Source: Agrostemma githago (taxonomy: Eukaryota; Streptophyta; Magnoliopsida; Caryophyllales; Caryophyllaceae). From it: a stretch of 64,000 nt of DNA. Below, piece by piece: positions 11,400 through 22,926 of this stretch. A model generated the notes under the pieces. It was not told the DNA's origin and did not search any database. It was given only the letters and a program-made list of their open reading frames with translations. Each line of letters starts with the position of its first letter. Position 1 is the first letter of the stretch. Location of the stretch: positions 58,283,701-58,347,700 of the forward strand of contig OY288247.1 of the NCBI GenBank assembly GCA_958450325.1, written 5' to 3'. A program made the position numbers and the translations under genes.

Positions 11400-14300
11400 A
11401 TGTATAAGGGAAGACTCGATAAGAAGAGATGTCCCACCGTCGAATTTTTGAGGGGTGTTGAATCATTTGTCGAGGTGGCTAAAAAGTCAGTAGATTATGC
11501 ATCGAGGGGAGAGGTTAGGTGTCCGTGTACTAAATGCAAGAACCTAAAATTTCTTGAGGTCCTTGCAGTTAAGGAACATGTCATCTATAGTGGTTTTTCA
11601 CCCGATTATTATAATTGGATTTGTCATGGTGAGCCATCTCAGTTTGAGGAACCCGAAAACCATCAAAATGAGGGGGGATTGAGAGGTATGATAGTTGACG
11701 TTGTGGAGTGCAACTTGTTTAATAACGAGAACACATATGGGAATGACGACTCACCTAACCCCCAACCCACGAGACTCACCCAACCCACAAGACTCACCTA
11801 ACCCACAACAGCCTAACCCACGAGCGAAGGCATTCTTTGACATGTTGGACTCTTCGGAGAAACCGTTATACGGAGGGTGCGATGTGACTTTGTTAGAAGT
11901 CGCATCTATGGTAGTCAGCCTTAAATGTGAGTTCAACCTACCCTTTGCCTGTGTCGATGGTATTGCTGCCTTGCTCGAGAGTTATCCCAAAAGACAATAT
12001 CATGACCCGAACATTCTACACAACCAAGAAGGTTGTGAAGGGACTTCAACTCCCGCATCAAAAGATTGACGCTTGTCCAGATGGATGCATGTTATTTTGG
12101 AAGGATGATGCGATGCTTGATGAATGTAGGAGATGTGGTAAGGGTAGGTATAAGACGGTTGAGGGGGATATTGTTTTGAGAGGTAGAAAAGGGAAAAGCG
12201 GTGTCAGGGGTAAGAAACCAATCCCAATAAGTCAGCTTACGTACTTCCCTATTGCACCTAGGCTTCAAAATTTGTATGCCACAAAAACCATAGCGGGGCA
12301 AATGAGGTGGCACAAGGAGGACATTAGGGTACTAGGGAAGATGTGTCATCCGAGTGATGGTGAGGAGTGGAAGCGTTTCGATAGACTACATCCCCACTTT
12401 GCGTTAGAACCCCGAAATTTAAGGCTTGGGTTGTGCACTGATGGATTTGCACCGTTCGGCCAATTTGGTAAATCGTACTCTTGCTGGCCAGTGATGATCA
12501 CACCTTATAACCTACCTCCTTGGTTGTGTTTGAAGCAGCCTTTCATCTTCCTATCTCTTATTGTGCCCGGACCCAAAAACCCGAAAAATCATTTGGATGT
12601 TTACTTGCAACCTGTTATTGAGGAACTGAAATAACTGTGGGAGGTAGGGGTGGAAACTTATGATGTCTCTCTGAGACAAAACTTTCAGTTGAAAGCAGCT
12701 TTGTTGTGGACTAAAAACGACTTTCCCGCGTACGGTATGCTCTCGAGATGGTCTACTGCGGGTCAGAAAGCATGTCTGTGTTGTATGGATGAGAGCAAAC
12801 CTTTTTATCTTCCAAATTGTAGTAAAATAAGTTGGTTTGACTGTCATCGGCAGTTCCTACCAGAAGGTCACCCATATAGAAAGAATAAGAAGGCATTCAA
12901 GAAGGGTGAGGTTGTGCTTGATGACGCACCTGATCGACTCCCCGGAGATGAAGTATGGGAGTTGATTTCCGATTACCCGTCCACTATCGACGGAATAGAG
13001 CAGGAGTTCAAAGACCTCAAGAAGTTGAAAAATGGTTGGTTTAAACGTAGCACATTTTTCGACCTACCATATTGGAGGACTTTGTTAATTCGTCACAATT
13101 TAGATGTGATGCACATAGAGAAAAACTTCTTTGAGCAGTTGATTCACACAGTGATGGATGTGGAGGGGAAGAGTTGTGACACTATAGGCTCCCAGCAAGA
13201 AGTAAAGAATTTTTGTGACCGTCCTCAACTGCACATAAAACGGGATGGGTCGAAACCTAGAGCCTTGTTCACACTTGACAAGGCTCAGAGAAAGGCGTTG
13301 TTGGAGTGGGTAGAGAAGTTGAAGTTCCCTGATGGGTACGCCTCCGACTTCAAACGTTGTGTTGATCTTAAGAACCTGAAGCTGCAAGGGTTAAAGAGTC
13401 ATGACTGTCACGTCTTCATGGAGAGGTTGCTTCCGGTATCACTAAAGCACCTTTTGCCACTGACGATGTGGAATTCTATAACTGAGATATCTCAGTTCTT
13501 CAGAGATTTGTGTTCTTCTACAGTATCAATTGAGGACATGTCTCGGCTCGAGGATCAAATTCCACAGATACTATGCAAACTTGAGATGATCTTCCCACCG
13601 TCATTCTTTAATTCCATGGAGCATCTACCTGTCCACTTGCCCTACGAGGCTAAGGTTGGAGGACCTGTCCAGTATAGATGGATGTACCCATTTGAAAGGT
13701 ACGTAACTGTTTGTAACTTCATTTTAAAAAAAATTAGCTTAACAAATTTGTATTGATTGAAATATATAACTTGTTTATTTAGGTTCCTCAATCATTTGAA
13801 GAAGAAAATTGGTAACAAGGCTAGGGTAGAGGCTTCTATTTGTAATGCATATTTGACAGAAGAGATTGCAAACTTCTGCTCCCTCTACTTCGATAAAGAT
13901 GTCCAAACAAAAACCAAGAACCTGAACCTAGGACATTCGGTGTCCATTGACCCCACTATACCCGAGTTTTTTCAAAAGAAGGACGATGAAGGAACTTCAT
14001 CCATTGAGGGTTCTAGGACGCTAGATGAGAAAGAGTACAGCCGAGCGCACCTTTACCTACTCTCTAATTGTGAGATCTTACAGCCTTATGAGAAGCAATT
14101 TGTACCTGAATATGTCGCTGCGAACCCCGACGTGAACCCTGACGACATTTGGAGTAAGCAGGACGAACATTTTCCTAAGTGGCTCAAGGATCACGTAGTT
14201 GCCTTAGACATACATGATGATTTGGTTAGAAGTTTGGCATTTGGTCCAGTGTGAGCGGTTAAAACCTGGAACTGGTACTCGGTGAATGGGTTCAATTTTC

Positions 14301-14962
14301 ACACATTCAACTACGGGAAGAACAAGGCTAGATGCAATTTTGGTGTGAGTGTTTCATCTCTTGATGGTGATGAGTACTATGGTATTTTGGAGGATATTTT
14401 TGAGTTGTTTTATGCTGGCAAAGAACGAGGGTATAGAGCTGTGGTATTCAAATGTGAGTGGAAAGACAGCTCCGTGAACGGGACCCGAGTGCAAGAACGT
14501 TACAAGATTGTGGAAGTTAATCACACAAGGAAATATCCTACGTACGATCCTTTCATACTCGCGCATCAGGCGAAGCAAGTCTACTGTGCTCCTTCTCCTT
14601 ACACGAAAAATGACAGAAATCAAAGTCAATGGTGGGCAGTCTTTACGACTAAACCACGGGGACAAATAGACAGTTCTTTGTTCCAGGAAGATGTCACTTC
14701 AAGTGGTACAAGCTTATCTTCTATTGGAGAGACCATATTCTCCGAAGAAGATCAGAATGAAGGGGCAGAGGAAGATTTTGAGGATGATGATGATGATGAT
14801 GGACAAGGAGAATACATGGTTAGGAATGTCCCGGAGATCCTTGCTGAGGAGGATGACGGACACAATGAAGAGAATTTGGAGGATGATATAGTGGACGGCG
14901 ACGAGGATCAGACTGAGGAGGATGAGGTTGAAGACAATAACAACAGCGAAGATGACTACTAG
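11400..14962 (+). pseudogene. TNP2-like CACTA transposase, disrupted
   Basis: The predicted product is the DDE transposase that binds TIRs and cuts out the element. The N-terminus (11400-11640) has the transposase-associated domain with a CPCTKCKN zinc-binding motif. The central Transposase_21 domain (about 12030-12960) has DACPDGCMLFWKD, CRRCGKGR, LGLCTDGFAPFG and WSTAGQKACLCC. Next come DUF4218-type (about 13430-13780) and DUF4216-type (WWAVFTTKPRG, about 14630) regions and an acidic tail. A GT-AG intron at 13699-13782 (84 bp) restores PFERFLNHLKK. Damage: a frame change in the Pro/Asn-rich repeats near 11760-11800, another near 11990, stop TAA at 12632 and stop TGA at 14252. The ATG at 11400 fits the family's usual MYKGRL-like start. 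It is a decayed but nearly full-length copy. Confidence 0.9.
13699..13782 (+). other. Intron of the TNP2-like gene
   Basis: Donor AAAG|GTACGT and acceptor TTGTTTATTTAG|GTTCC. Splicing joins TTTGAAAG to GTTCCTC in frame; unspliced reading hits a stop at about 13754. Confidence 0.85.
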
Positions 14963-14993
14963 AGTTGTAGTTGGTTACATTGCTGATTACATG

Positions 14994-15683
14994 TGTTCCG
15001 GTATTGGAATCAATTAACCCGACTCGGAATTCGGGTCTGTGAAGTTCAATGTTACTTTCAATGATGATCGGACAATCTTGTCCGCCTCTCTTTCCTCTTA
15101 CTCCACTAATTGGACCTTCCCGGCGGAATAGGCCTGCTCCCTGCACACAGAACGCACAAGGCCTCGGAGGTTGTCCGAGGAAACTCTCTCCGATGCCTAA
15201 GTTAGTCCGTAAATGCCTTAACGAACCTAGCTCGTGAGGAACTAGATGACGTTTTTTTTAGAGTGAGAGTCTAGAGAGAGAAAATCCAACCCCTCTCTTG
15301 TGGGAAATGGAAGAGTATTTATACCTTCCCACAAGAGAGGGAAGTAGAAGGAGGATGGGTGGATGAGGAGGTGACAAGTGACTTCACCACATCCACCCAT
15401 TCTCATTTACCTTAGGCGAAATGACGAGGAGGTCCCTTGATGGTCCCTGCCCTGCCTGTGGAGATTTCCCCCAGAGGACAGGTGGGTAGGGGTTGTGAAG
15501 GCTTGGTTTCAGCAGGCCGCATCGCCCTGCTAGGCAGACGGTCGTCTGAAGTTGTCCCCGGTGGGTTCTCTTTTTAGTGACTTTGCTCTGATTGTCTGCC
15601 GGGTTGGTTCCCGGGCTCCTTGGGTGGAGTCTTCTGGGGGCCTTCTTAGCAGGCGGTCCGGAGCAGGCTGCCGACCCTCATCA
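14994..15683 (-). repeat. 3' LTR of element D
   Basis: On the - strand it begins TGATGAGGGT (15683) and ends CCGGAACA (14994). A TATAAATA box on the - strand lies at 15316-15323. Confidence 0.92.
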
Positions 15684-15968
15684 ATTGGCCCTCGCAAGCT
15701 GGGGGGAGCAAGGCTTCCCTCTGGCTGGCGACTTTTGCTCAGATGAGGGGAGGTTGACTTGTTTTTTGGCTTCACTGCGGCATTTAATGCGTTTGTACTT
15801 TCCGGAGGAAGGAAGTGTTAATTGCATCAGGTATGCAAAGGGTTGAGAGGTCTTTTGCAATGATTACCCCTTATGCTTGGTGGATTTTCGGGCAATGTGA
15901 GGACTTCATGATTGGTGGCATTCCCTGCCAGGATGGTTGGGATGCCATTTAATGCTCCATTTCCCTTG

Positions 15969-15975
15969 TATAAAT
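15969..15975 (+). promoter_or_regulatory. TATA box candidate for small antisense ORFs of D
   Basis: TATAAAT on the + strand, 63 bp before the ATG at 16038, followed by a pyrimidine-rich leader. It lies inside element D but faces opposite to its gag-pol. Only motif and spacing support it. Confidence 0.45.
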
Positions 15976-16037
15976 TCCAGCTCTCTTTGCCATTTTGACA
16001 ATTCATCCTCAGTTCCTTCACTTTTCTTTGTTAAATC

Positions 16038-16621
16038 ATGGCTTGGATCAAGAAATCTGTTACTCGCCGTGGAGTTCGCACAGTTACCTTCCTCTTTAAG
16101 GGGTTCTGGAGGCTAAGGTATGCTCGGGCGGCTTTTCGGGCCCTTCGCCGCAGCCGACATCCACGGCCACATCCCCGCCGGAACGTCCAGAAGGCTCCTA
16201 TTAGGGCAGGCAAGCGCCCTAGAAGATCTCGCCCCTTGCTGCTCCCAGGTTCAAGCGCTGCCTTCAAGGAGGAGGGTGTTTCGATCGGGGTTGCCATGAG
16301 TGTTTCCCATGGCTGCACCCTGAACAGTTCGACCCCGACTGTTCTGACGCAGACTCTTCTCAGGGGTCAGGCCCTTCCTCACCAGTGAAGAAAACGGGCT
16401 GCGGTACTTGTGACGACTTCCAGATAGTTCCCTATGGCAGGGACTGGGACGTCAGCAGCCGGGACTCTAGAGACAGTGAGGGTCTGGGCTGCTCGAGTGA
16501 CAGGGACGAGGACGGACTCCATGACGATTCCTTCAAGGACTCCTCTGACTGGGATTGGGGATCTGACCTAGGAGACCAAGGCAGCCCTGGGGACTACTCC
16601 CCAGACTTAGGTGATGACTAG
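16038..16621 (+). pseudogene. Small antisense ORFs of element D, unknown function
   Basis: Two overlapping + strand frames. 16038-16388 begins MAWIKKSVTRR and encodes an Arg-rich basic protein. A second open frame (about 16250-16621) ends in an Asp/Ser-rich acidic segment (DRDEDGLHDD, DWDWGSDLGD) with several Cys and His. A basic-then-acidic product would result from one frameshift near 16265, so this may be a single decayed gene. The unit sits between the D 3' LTR and the main antisense gene and has its own TATA-like motif. I recognise no family. Confidence 0.4.
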
Positions 16622-16951
16622 GTCTGCTTGCAAGGCGCAAGCGTGTGGAGCCGGAAATCCAGGCTTCTTTTGCATTTTCTTTCCTTGTTAAGTATGACAT
16701 GTAACCCGTCTATTTTCCTTTGAAGTTAATGAAAAATCCGAGCGGCTTTGTTACTTGTTGTTTGTTGTGCCTCTTTTTTTTTTTTTGAATGCGGGGATGA
16801 CGTCGTTAGGTGACTATCCCTCTGACACCTTTTTGTTTCTTTGAGGCCCTTCTTGGGAAGGGGTGAGTGGCTCGTGTTCAAAGCACGACACGTGGGGTAT
16901 TTTGTTGGGGATGTACTGTCAGAGAGGCGGCCTTGTTGGCTTCCTGGGCTT

Positions 16952-16958
16952 TATATAA
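16952..16958 (+). promoter_or_regulatory. TATA box candidate for the main antisense gene of D
   Basis: TATATAA on the + strand in the context GGGCTTTATATAAGCCC, 219 bp before the ATG at 17171, followed by a CT-rich stretch resembling a plant 5' leader. Placement and strand fit a promoter for the antisense gene. Confidence 0.5.
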
Positions 16959-17170
16959 GCCCTTCTCCTCCTTCATTTCTTTCTTTTGCATTTTTCAAAA
17001 TTTGAATCCCCTCTCATACTTCCAAACCATCTTTGCTGCTGAGAACTTTGTGCGATCAAGGAGCGCCTACTATCACATTTTCCGGCGACGACCACCGATC
17101 TAGGTTAGAATCTCTCTTTAAATCCTCGCCTTTTTTCCTTTTCCTCAATACTTTTTCTTCATAAACCATC

Positions 17171-19519
17171 ATGTCTCGTGTTCGTGCTCTCTCTTTTGGT
17201 CCACTGCCTGAGAGGACTGAGGGTAGAGATGGGAGTAGACGTGACCTAGCCTCCTCCTCTGGGGTTGGGCCCAGTGAGGAAGACCGTCTTGAAAGAGGGG
17301 GAGGTGCTGAATCCCCCGAACCTGCTCCCTTCGACGTCATCGATTCTGACGACGAGGCACTGGAAGTGGACCCCTCCACGATTGCCGGCCCCCTCATTCC
17401 CATGGAGAAAGGGAGAACTTATTATCTGGACAAGAGAAAGTACTTGGTCCCTCTGAAAACCTACCCCGAAGGTAAGAACCGAGACCTAATTTTAGAAAGT
17501 AATGCTTCTGGGGAGATTGAGAAGTTTTACAATTTTGGGGAGGGATATACGGTCATAGTTCCAGGAGAGAGAGACATAGTATGCTGCCCTCCTGAAGGTT
17601 GTGTGGCTGTTTACCATAAAAGCCTGGAATTCGGACTGTGATTCCCTCTTCATCCTTTCCTGGAGGAGACTTTCAGGAGGATGAATGTGGCCATAGCCCA
17701 ACTGACTGCTTCAGCCATCAGGTCCCTGATAGCCTACACCTGGACCTGCCTTTTCCATGGTGAGGGGCCTTATATTGACGCCCTTCGTTATATGGTTGGG
17801 CTGCAAATGGTGTCTTCGTCAGGGGGAGATGGTTCCCCTGGGTACTGGTCCCTCCAGAGACAGAAAAAGTATGCTCTAGTCTGGCCGGCTTTAAGTAGCC
17901 TGAAAGACTGGAAGAACAATATTTTGTATGTACATAGCGTTTCCGGGTGGCGGATTCCTAGGCATTTTAGGAATCATGTCCATACTCGCATGGAGACTCG
18001 CGAAGAGTATCATCCGGGCGTCGGAGGGAAGGCCCTGGAGGTGAAGCTGAGTGAGAAGGAAGAGTTACTAGTTAAGAAGTTCGAGATTGTTGTGGATAAA
18101 TCAGGCGTTTCTGGCCCTGCTTTCTGGCTCCCTCACGCGGAGCTCATAGCCACAGACGAGTACTTGCTCCCATTGGGCCTGATCCCTAGCCTCGAAGGTA
18201 GTTTTTCGGGGGCTTTCACCGGCGCACTTTCCCTGAGACTTTCATCTCTTCGCTTTTTTAGCTGACTGTCCTTTTTTCCTGCAGATTCCGCTTCTCGTCG
18301 TTGGACAAGGAAGCAGGTCAAGAGGCTAGGTTTGAGCGAAGAGTTTGTCATCGTTTCGAAGCGTCCTTCCCTTCCTTCAAACTTCAAGAAAGGGGAAAAA
18401 AGTTTAATGAGGTTTGTAAAGGATCTCTCTGCTGGCCGGAGGCTCCCTCTTCCTCCACGATTGCCGTCGGCAAAGCCGGCGACTCCTTCCCCCAGTATCC
18501 AGGATGGGGAGGCTGAGGTTACCTCAGGGGCCACTCCTTCCCCTGGATGTAGGCAAGGTGACTCTCCAGCTGGGACTCGTGTTTCCCAGGGATCGCGTCC
18601 CGCGAATTCCGAGGGGACTGGGGAGAGTGTTCCCCTGGAGCTGAGAAGGAAAAGGGATAGGGAGCCCTCAAGGACTACTCCTGTGGTGGATTTGGAGGCT
18701 AATGTTGATACTCCTGAGGCAAAACGCCCTGCTCGTGACATTCCGAGCACCCTTTTTCCGGAGGAAAACACGAAGTTTCACTATACTGTCGACGATAGTG
18801 TAGACGTGTCGGGCCTGCTCTCCGATTCTGGCGCCGTTTTGGCCGACCGTCTTACTAAGTCGGTAACTTCAACCTCTCACCAAGTAATTCAATATATCCA
18901 GCGTACCTTCAAGGTGTTGCTGGCATCCGCTGAGCTGGCGGCTCTTAGCCGCCTGAGCGATGAAGAGCTGACTGTCACACCCGGGGCTCCCCCTCCTGAC
19001 CGTCTGGCTATGGTGGAAAGGGACATAACTTTGATAAATAATTTGAAAGATAAGCTGGCGAAGTAGGAGGGCGAGCTAGAGGAGGCGAACAATCAGGCAG
19101 GCCAGTGGAAGCTTCAAGGGGAGAAGGCTGTGAGGGAAGCATCCAAGTTTGAAGCTGAGCTGAAGGAGAGTCGCTTGGCGATGGAGCAAGCTACCCTTTC
19201 TCTGGCCGAGATGGAGCATCTCAAAAGGAAGACAGCTAATTTAGAGGAACGTCTGTCCAAAGCTGACTCAACCCTTGAGCAGGCCAAGAGTGAATGGAAG
19301 AAGGAAAAGGATGCCCTCGTGGAGGAGACCGATGCTGCGATGGACGCAAGTTTTGTGAGCGGGGCCAACTCTTCCCTGGAGCTGGTGATGGAGGTGATTG
19401 GGGAGATGTTCCCTGTGTTTGATGAAGAGGCCTTCCGAAGTCTTTACTCTGCTAAAAACAAGGCTCGGGCGGCCAAACCTCCTGAGGCGGCTGCCGGCCC
19501 AAGCCAGGATGCTTCATAA
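17171..19519 (+). pseudogene. Antisense ORF (aORF) of Retand-like element D
   Basis: This gene lies opposite to gag-pol, between integrase and the 3' LTR. Reading from ATG 17171, across two in-frame stops (TGA 17639-17641, TAG 19064-19066) and with an 87-bp intron (18198-18284) removed, gives one frame of 754 codons. Residues ~1-155 are Ser/Glu-rich and acidic. Residues ~158-345 (PLHPFLEET, then SLKDWKNNILYV) resemble the 'putative gypsy type transposon' family (Pfam Transposase_28, as I recall it). The middle is Pro/Ser-rich. Residues ~585-695 are a strongly predicted coiled coil. Its function is unknown, although such ORFs recur in Retand elements. Both stops can be explained by C-to-T changes (CGA to TGA, CAG to TAG), implying it was recently intact. 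Confidence 0.7.
18198..18284 (+). other. Intron of the D antisense gene
   Basis: Donor CTCGAAG|GTAGTT, branch-like GCTGAC at about 18261-18266, polypyrimidine tract and acceptor TTTCCTGCAG|ATTCC. Removal joins two long ORFs in frame. Without splicing the frame ends at 18265. Confidence 0.65.
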
Positions 19520-19710
19520 TGTTTATCTTTTCTTGAAATAGCCCTGTTCTCTGTGCTGAGCCTTGCTATGGCCAGCTGTTTGTAATATTTAGTTTTTCGG
19601 ATCTTTGCCTTGTTACTTTGTGAAAACATTTTACTCTTCAAGGGTTTGTTATGGAATGCTTTTTCTTGTTTCGGTCTGCTTTTTTCTTTCTTCCTTAAGG
19701 TATGGCCTGA

Positions 19711-20470
19711 TCCAAGGTTGGGAGAATTGCCCCCAGTCCTTGCTAGTTGCGCGTAGCCTGGCCTGTCCCTAGCGTCTGCTCGGAGTCCAGGGGGCCTTTC
19801 CCCCGCCTGCCCAGAGGTAGGCAGGGAGGGTTTTTGCGTTTTTTATACAAGGTTGGGGGAATTGCCCCCAGTCCTTGTTAGCCGTGCGTAGCCTGGACTG
19901 TCCCTGGCCTCTGCTCGGAGTCCAGGGGGGCTGCCCCCTGCCTGCCCAGAGGTAGGCAGGGAGGGCTTTTGCGTTTTTTATACAAGGTTGGGGGAATTGC
20001 CCCCAGTCCTTGTTAGCTGTGCGTAGCCTGGCCTGTCCCTGGCCTCTGCTCGGAGTCCAGGGGGCCTGCCCCCTGCCTGCCCAGAGGTAGGCAGGGAGGG
20101 CTTTTGCATTTTTTATACAAGGTTGGGGGAATTGCCCCCAGTCCTTGTTAGCTGTGCGTAGCCTGGCCTGTCCCTAGCCTCTGCTCGGAGTCCAGGGGGC
20201 CTGCCCCCTGCCTGCCCAGAGGTAGGTAGGGAGGGCTTTTGCGTTTTTTATACAAGGTTGGGGAAATTGCCCCCACTCCTTGTTAGTTGTGCGTAGCCTG
20301 GCCTGTCCCTGGCCTCTGCTCGGAGTCCAGGGGGCCTGCCCCCTGCCTGCCCAGAGGTAGGTAGGGAGGGCTTTTGCGTTTTTTATACAAGGTTGGGGGA
20401 GTTGTCCCCTGTCCTTGCTAGTTCGGCGTGTGAGGCCTGCTCCCCTCCTGCCCAGAGGTAGGTAGAGGGT
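19711..20470. repeat. 135-bp tandem repeat of element D, about five and a half copies
   Basis: ACAAGGTTGGGG starts recur at 19847, 19982, 20117, 20252 and 20387, exactly 135 bp apart, with a diverged first unit at about 19711 and a truncated last one. Units carry TTGCCCCCAGTCCTTG, a CTGCTCGGAGTCCAGGGGG block and a GCCTGCCCAGAGGTAGG block with local inverted repeats. The array lies between the pol 3' end and the end of the antisense gene. Confidence 0.9.
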
Positions 20471-20705
20471 TTAGAATTTTGTTGGGGGGTCCATTTTCCT
20501 TGGTTCTGGCAACAGGGGGCCTCCCCCTATTGCCCCCTGCTCGTTTGTGTGTGAGAGCGCAAGTTTAAACAGACAACGAGTATGAATTCTTGAGTTTTAT
20601 ATATAAAAACTTGTTTAAACATAAGGGTGGTCGGAGCCGTCGACATTCCATTCTGATCGTTCTCCGCCAGTACTTTTCTAAAGACGAGATTTTCCTTAGA
20701 CTCGG

Positions 20706-21764
20706 CTAAACATAGTATCTTTTCAGGGTGTCGGCGTTCCAATGTGCACTCAGCTCATGACCTTCTGGGTTGGCGATTTTGTATGTGCCTGTTCCCAAAA
20801 TCTGGGTCACCTGATATGGGCCTTCCCAATTGGCACTTAGTTTGCCATGCTCCCTGGATTTTCCTACAGCCTGTGTCTTCCTCAGTACTAGGTCGCCTAT
20901 TTGGAACCTTCTCTCATGTACCCTTTTGTTGTATGCCTTTCTCATCCTTTGCTGATAGGCGGCTATGTTGATGCTGGCCTCTTCCCTGACTTCATGGACC
21001 AGGTCTAGGGCTTCGGTCATTGCTGCATCATTGTCAGCTCTATTGTACTGCTGAGACCGTAGGGTAGGAATTCGCACATCGATGGGTAATAAAGCTTCTG
21101 CTCCATACACCAGGCCAAACGGTGTCTGACCTGTTGATTCCTTTCTAGTGGTCCTTATTGACCAGAGTATACTTGATAGCTCGTCTGCCCACCTTCCTTT
21201 GAGATCATCCACCATCTTTTTGAGCCCATTTAGGATCTGCTTCTTGGCGGCCTCGGCTTGCCCATTTGTTTGTGGGTGGCAGACGGCAGAATAGGCGACT
21301 GTTATTCCATGCCCTTCCAGCCAGGTTCTTAGGGGGTCATTATCAAACTGCCTCCCATGATCAAATACTAGCATTTTTGGCAGGCCGAATCTGGTTATGA
21401 TGTTTCTTCAGATGACCTTTCTGACTGCGGGTTCAGTGATGTTTGGGACTGCCTCGGCCTCAACCCACTTTGTAAAGTAGTCAATCCCCACGATCAGAAA
21501 CTTTCGTCCCCCTGTGGCTGTAGTAAAGGGACCCAGTATGTCCATCCCCCATTGAGCGAAAGGAATGGGAGACAGAATTGGCCTGAGCTCTTGGGCTTGG
21601 GCATGAATTGATGGGGCGAAGAGTTGGCATTTTTTGCATTTCTGGGTTAAGTTCCTTGCATCTGCTAACATGGTAGGCCAATAGTAGCCTGCCCTTAGGG
21701 CTTTGTGGGCCAACGACCTTCCTCCAATGTGATGCCCGCAGATTCCTGAGTGGATGTCATCCAA
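20706..21764 (-). pseudogene. Integrase region of element D pol
   Basis: The N-terminal zinc-binding H-H-C-C motif is visible (HSGICGHH...CKKCQ, about 21620-21760). The catalytic core has WGMDILGPF (first Asp), DHGRQFD (second Asp) and NGQAEAAKK (Glu), followed by the C-terminal GDLVLRK and WEGPYQV block and a stop at 20706. A TGA at 21405-21407, between AVRKVI and RNIITRFG, interrupts the core where family members usually have Trp, fitting TGG to TGA. The region would have encoded the enzyme that inserts the cDNA. Confidence 0.88.
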
Positions 21765-21844
21765 AACTTCAGCAGCCTGCTCTGTCCTCAGGCATCTGAG
21801 CAGGGGGAAAGTAAAGGATTTCTTGTATAGCTCTTCGTCAATTA

Positions 21845-22690
21845 TTACGAACCATGCTCCTTTGGTCTGTACTTTCCTTTTTGCAGTGGATCAGACGGTA
21901 GGGTGCCGTATTTTTTGAACTGAATGAGGGGGGTCATCCAGTTTTCCTGTTCCTCTTCGATGATGTTGACTGTCTGACAGGTAGCAGTGGATTTCTCATG
22001 CACAACATCAACCCAAACTGACCTCCTTATGTCCTGTAGGCTGGAGCTGGCCAGTTTTGACAGGGCGTCGGCCCGATTATTCTGTGATCGGGGTATTTGC
22101 CTGACTTTGTAGGATTTTAGGCTTGACAGTCCCTGCTTCACCTTTTCTAGGTAGGCGGCCATGGCCTGATCCCTAGCTTCATACTCTCCGTTGATTTGAT
22201 TGGCAATGAGCTGGGAGTCAGTCGCTAGTATAATCCGCTCTGCTCCTGCTGCCTTAGTTAGGTTTATCCCTGCAAGTACGGCCTCATATTCCGCCTCGTT
22301 GTTCGGTGCAAGGAAGGTGAACCTGAGCGCATGCTCAAAATCCACTCCTTCAGGGCTGGTCAGTACGACACCCGCCCCTGCACCATTGGCCGTTGAGGAC
22401 CCGTCAGTGTATACTATCCATTCTCCGACGGCGGGTTCCTCTTCCCCTGAATGAGAACATTCAGCCAGGAAGTCTGCCAGGGCCTGTGCCTTGATGGTTG
22501 TCCTAGGTTGGTATGATATCCCTAGTCCGCTTAGCTCAATTGCCCATTTTAGCAGCCTCCCTGATTTTTCAAAATTTTCCAATATCTTTTCTAGTGGCTG
22601 GTCGGGGAGGACCACAACAGGGTGTGCGTCGAAGTAGGGCCTGAGTTTTCTGGCTGCTATGACGACTGCGTAGGCGGCTTTTTCTACCAA
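21845..22690 (-). pseudogene. RNase H region of element D pol
   Basis: The acidic active-site blocks are present in order: YTDGSS (Asp), NNEAEYEAVLAG (Glu), ATDSQLIANQ (Asp) and NNRADALSKLAS (Asp). It is preceded by the connection segment LVEKAAYAVVIAARKLRPYF. The enzyme would degrade the RNA strand during reverse transcription. Frame breaks separate it from RT (around 22700-22930, including a stop) and from integrase (around 21840). Confidence 0.88.
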
Positions 22691-22926
22691 AGGGTAGTTT
22701 CTTTCAGCTGCCCCTAGGGCGTGGCTTACAAAGTAGATGGGCTGCTGTGAGCCTGCTTCTTCTTTCAGGATGACTGCACTTACCGTTGAATTGGTGACAG
22801 CAATGTATAGGTATAGTTTTTCTCCGGATACTGGTCTTGCCAGGGTAGGGAGCTTTTTCAGATGTTATTTCAATTGTTCGAAAGCTTTCTTTTGCTCATC
22901 CTCCCATTTGAATTGTTTATTGCCTT

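Noticed and set aside
15552..15846. Open frames in the D 3' LTR and just inside it
   Set aside because: The same frames recur in the other LTR (26999-27247) because of duplication, and there is no domain.
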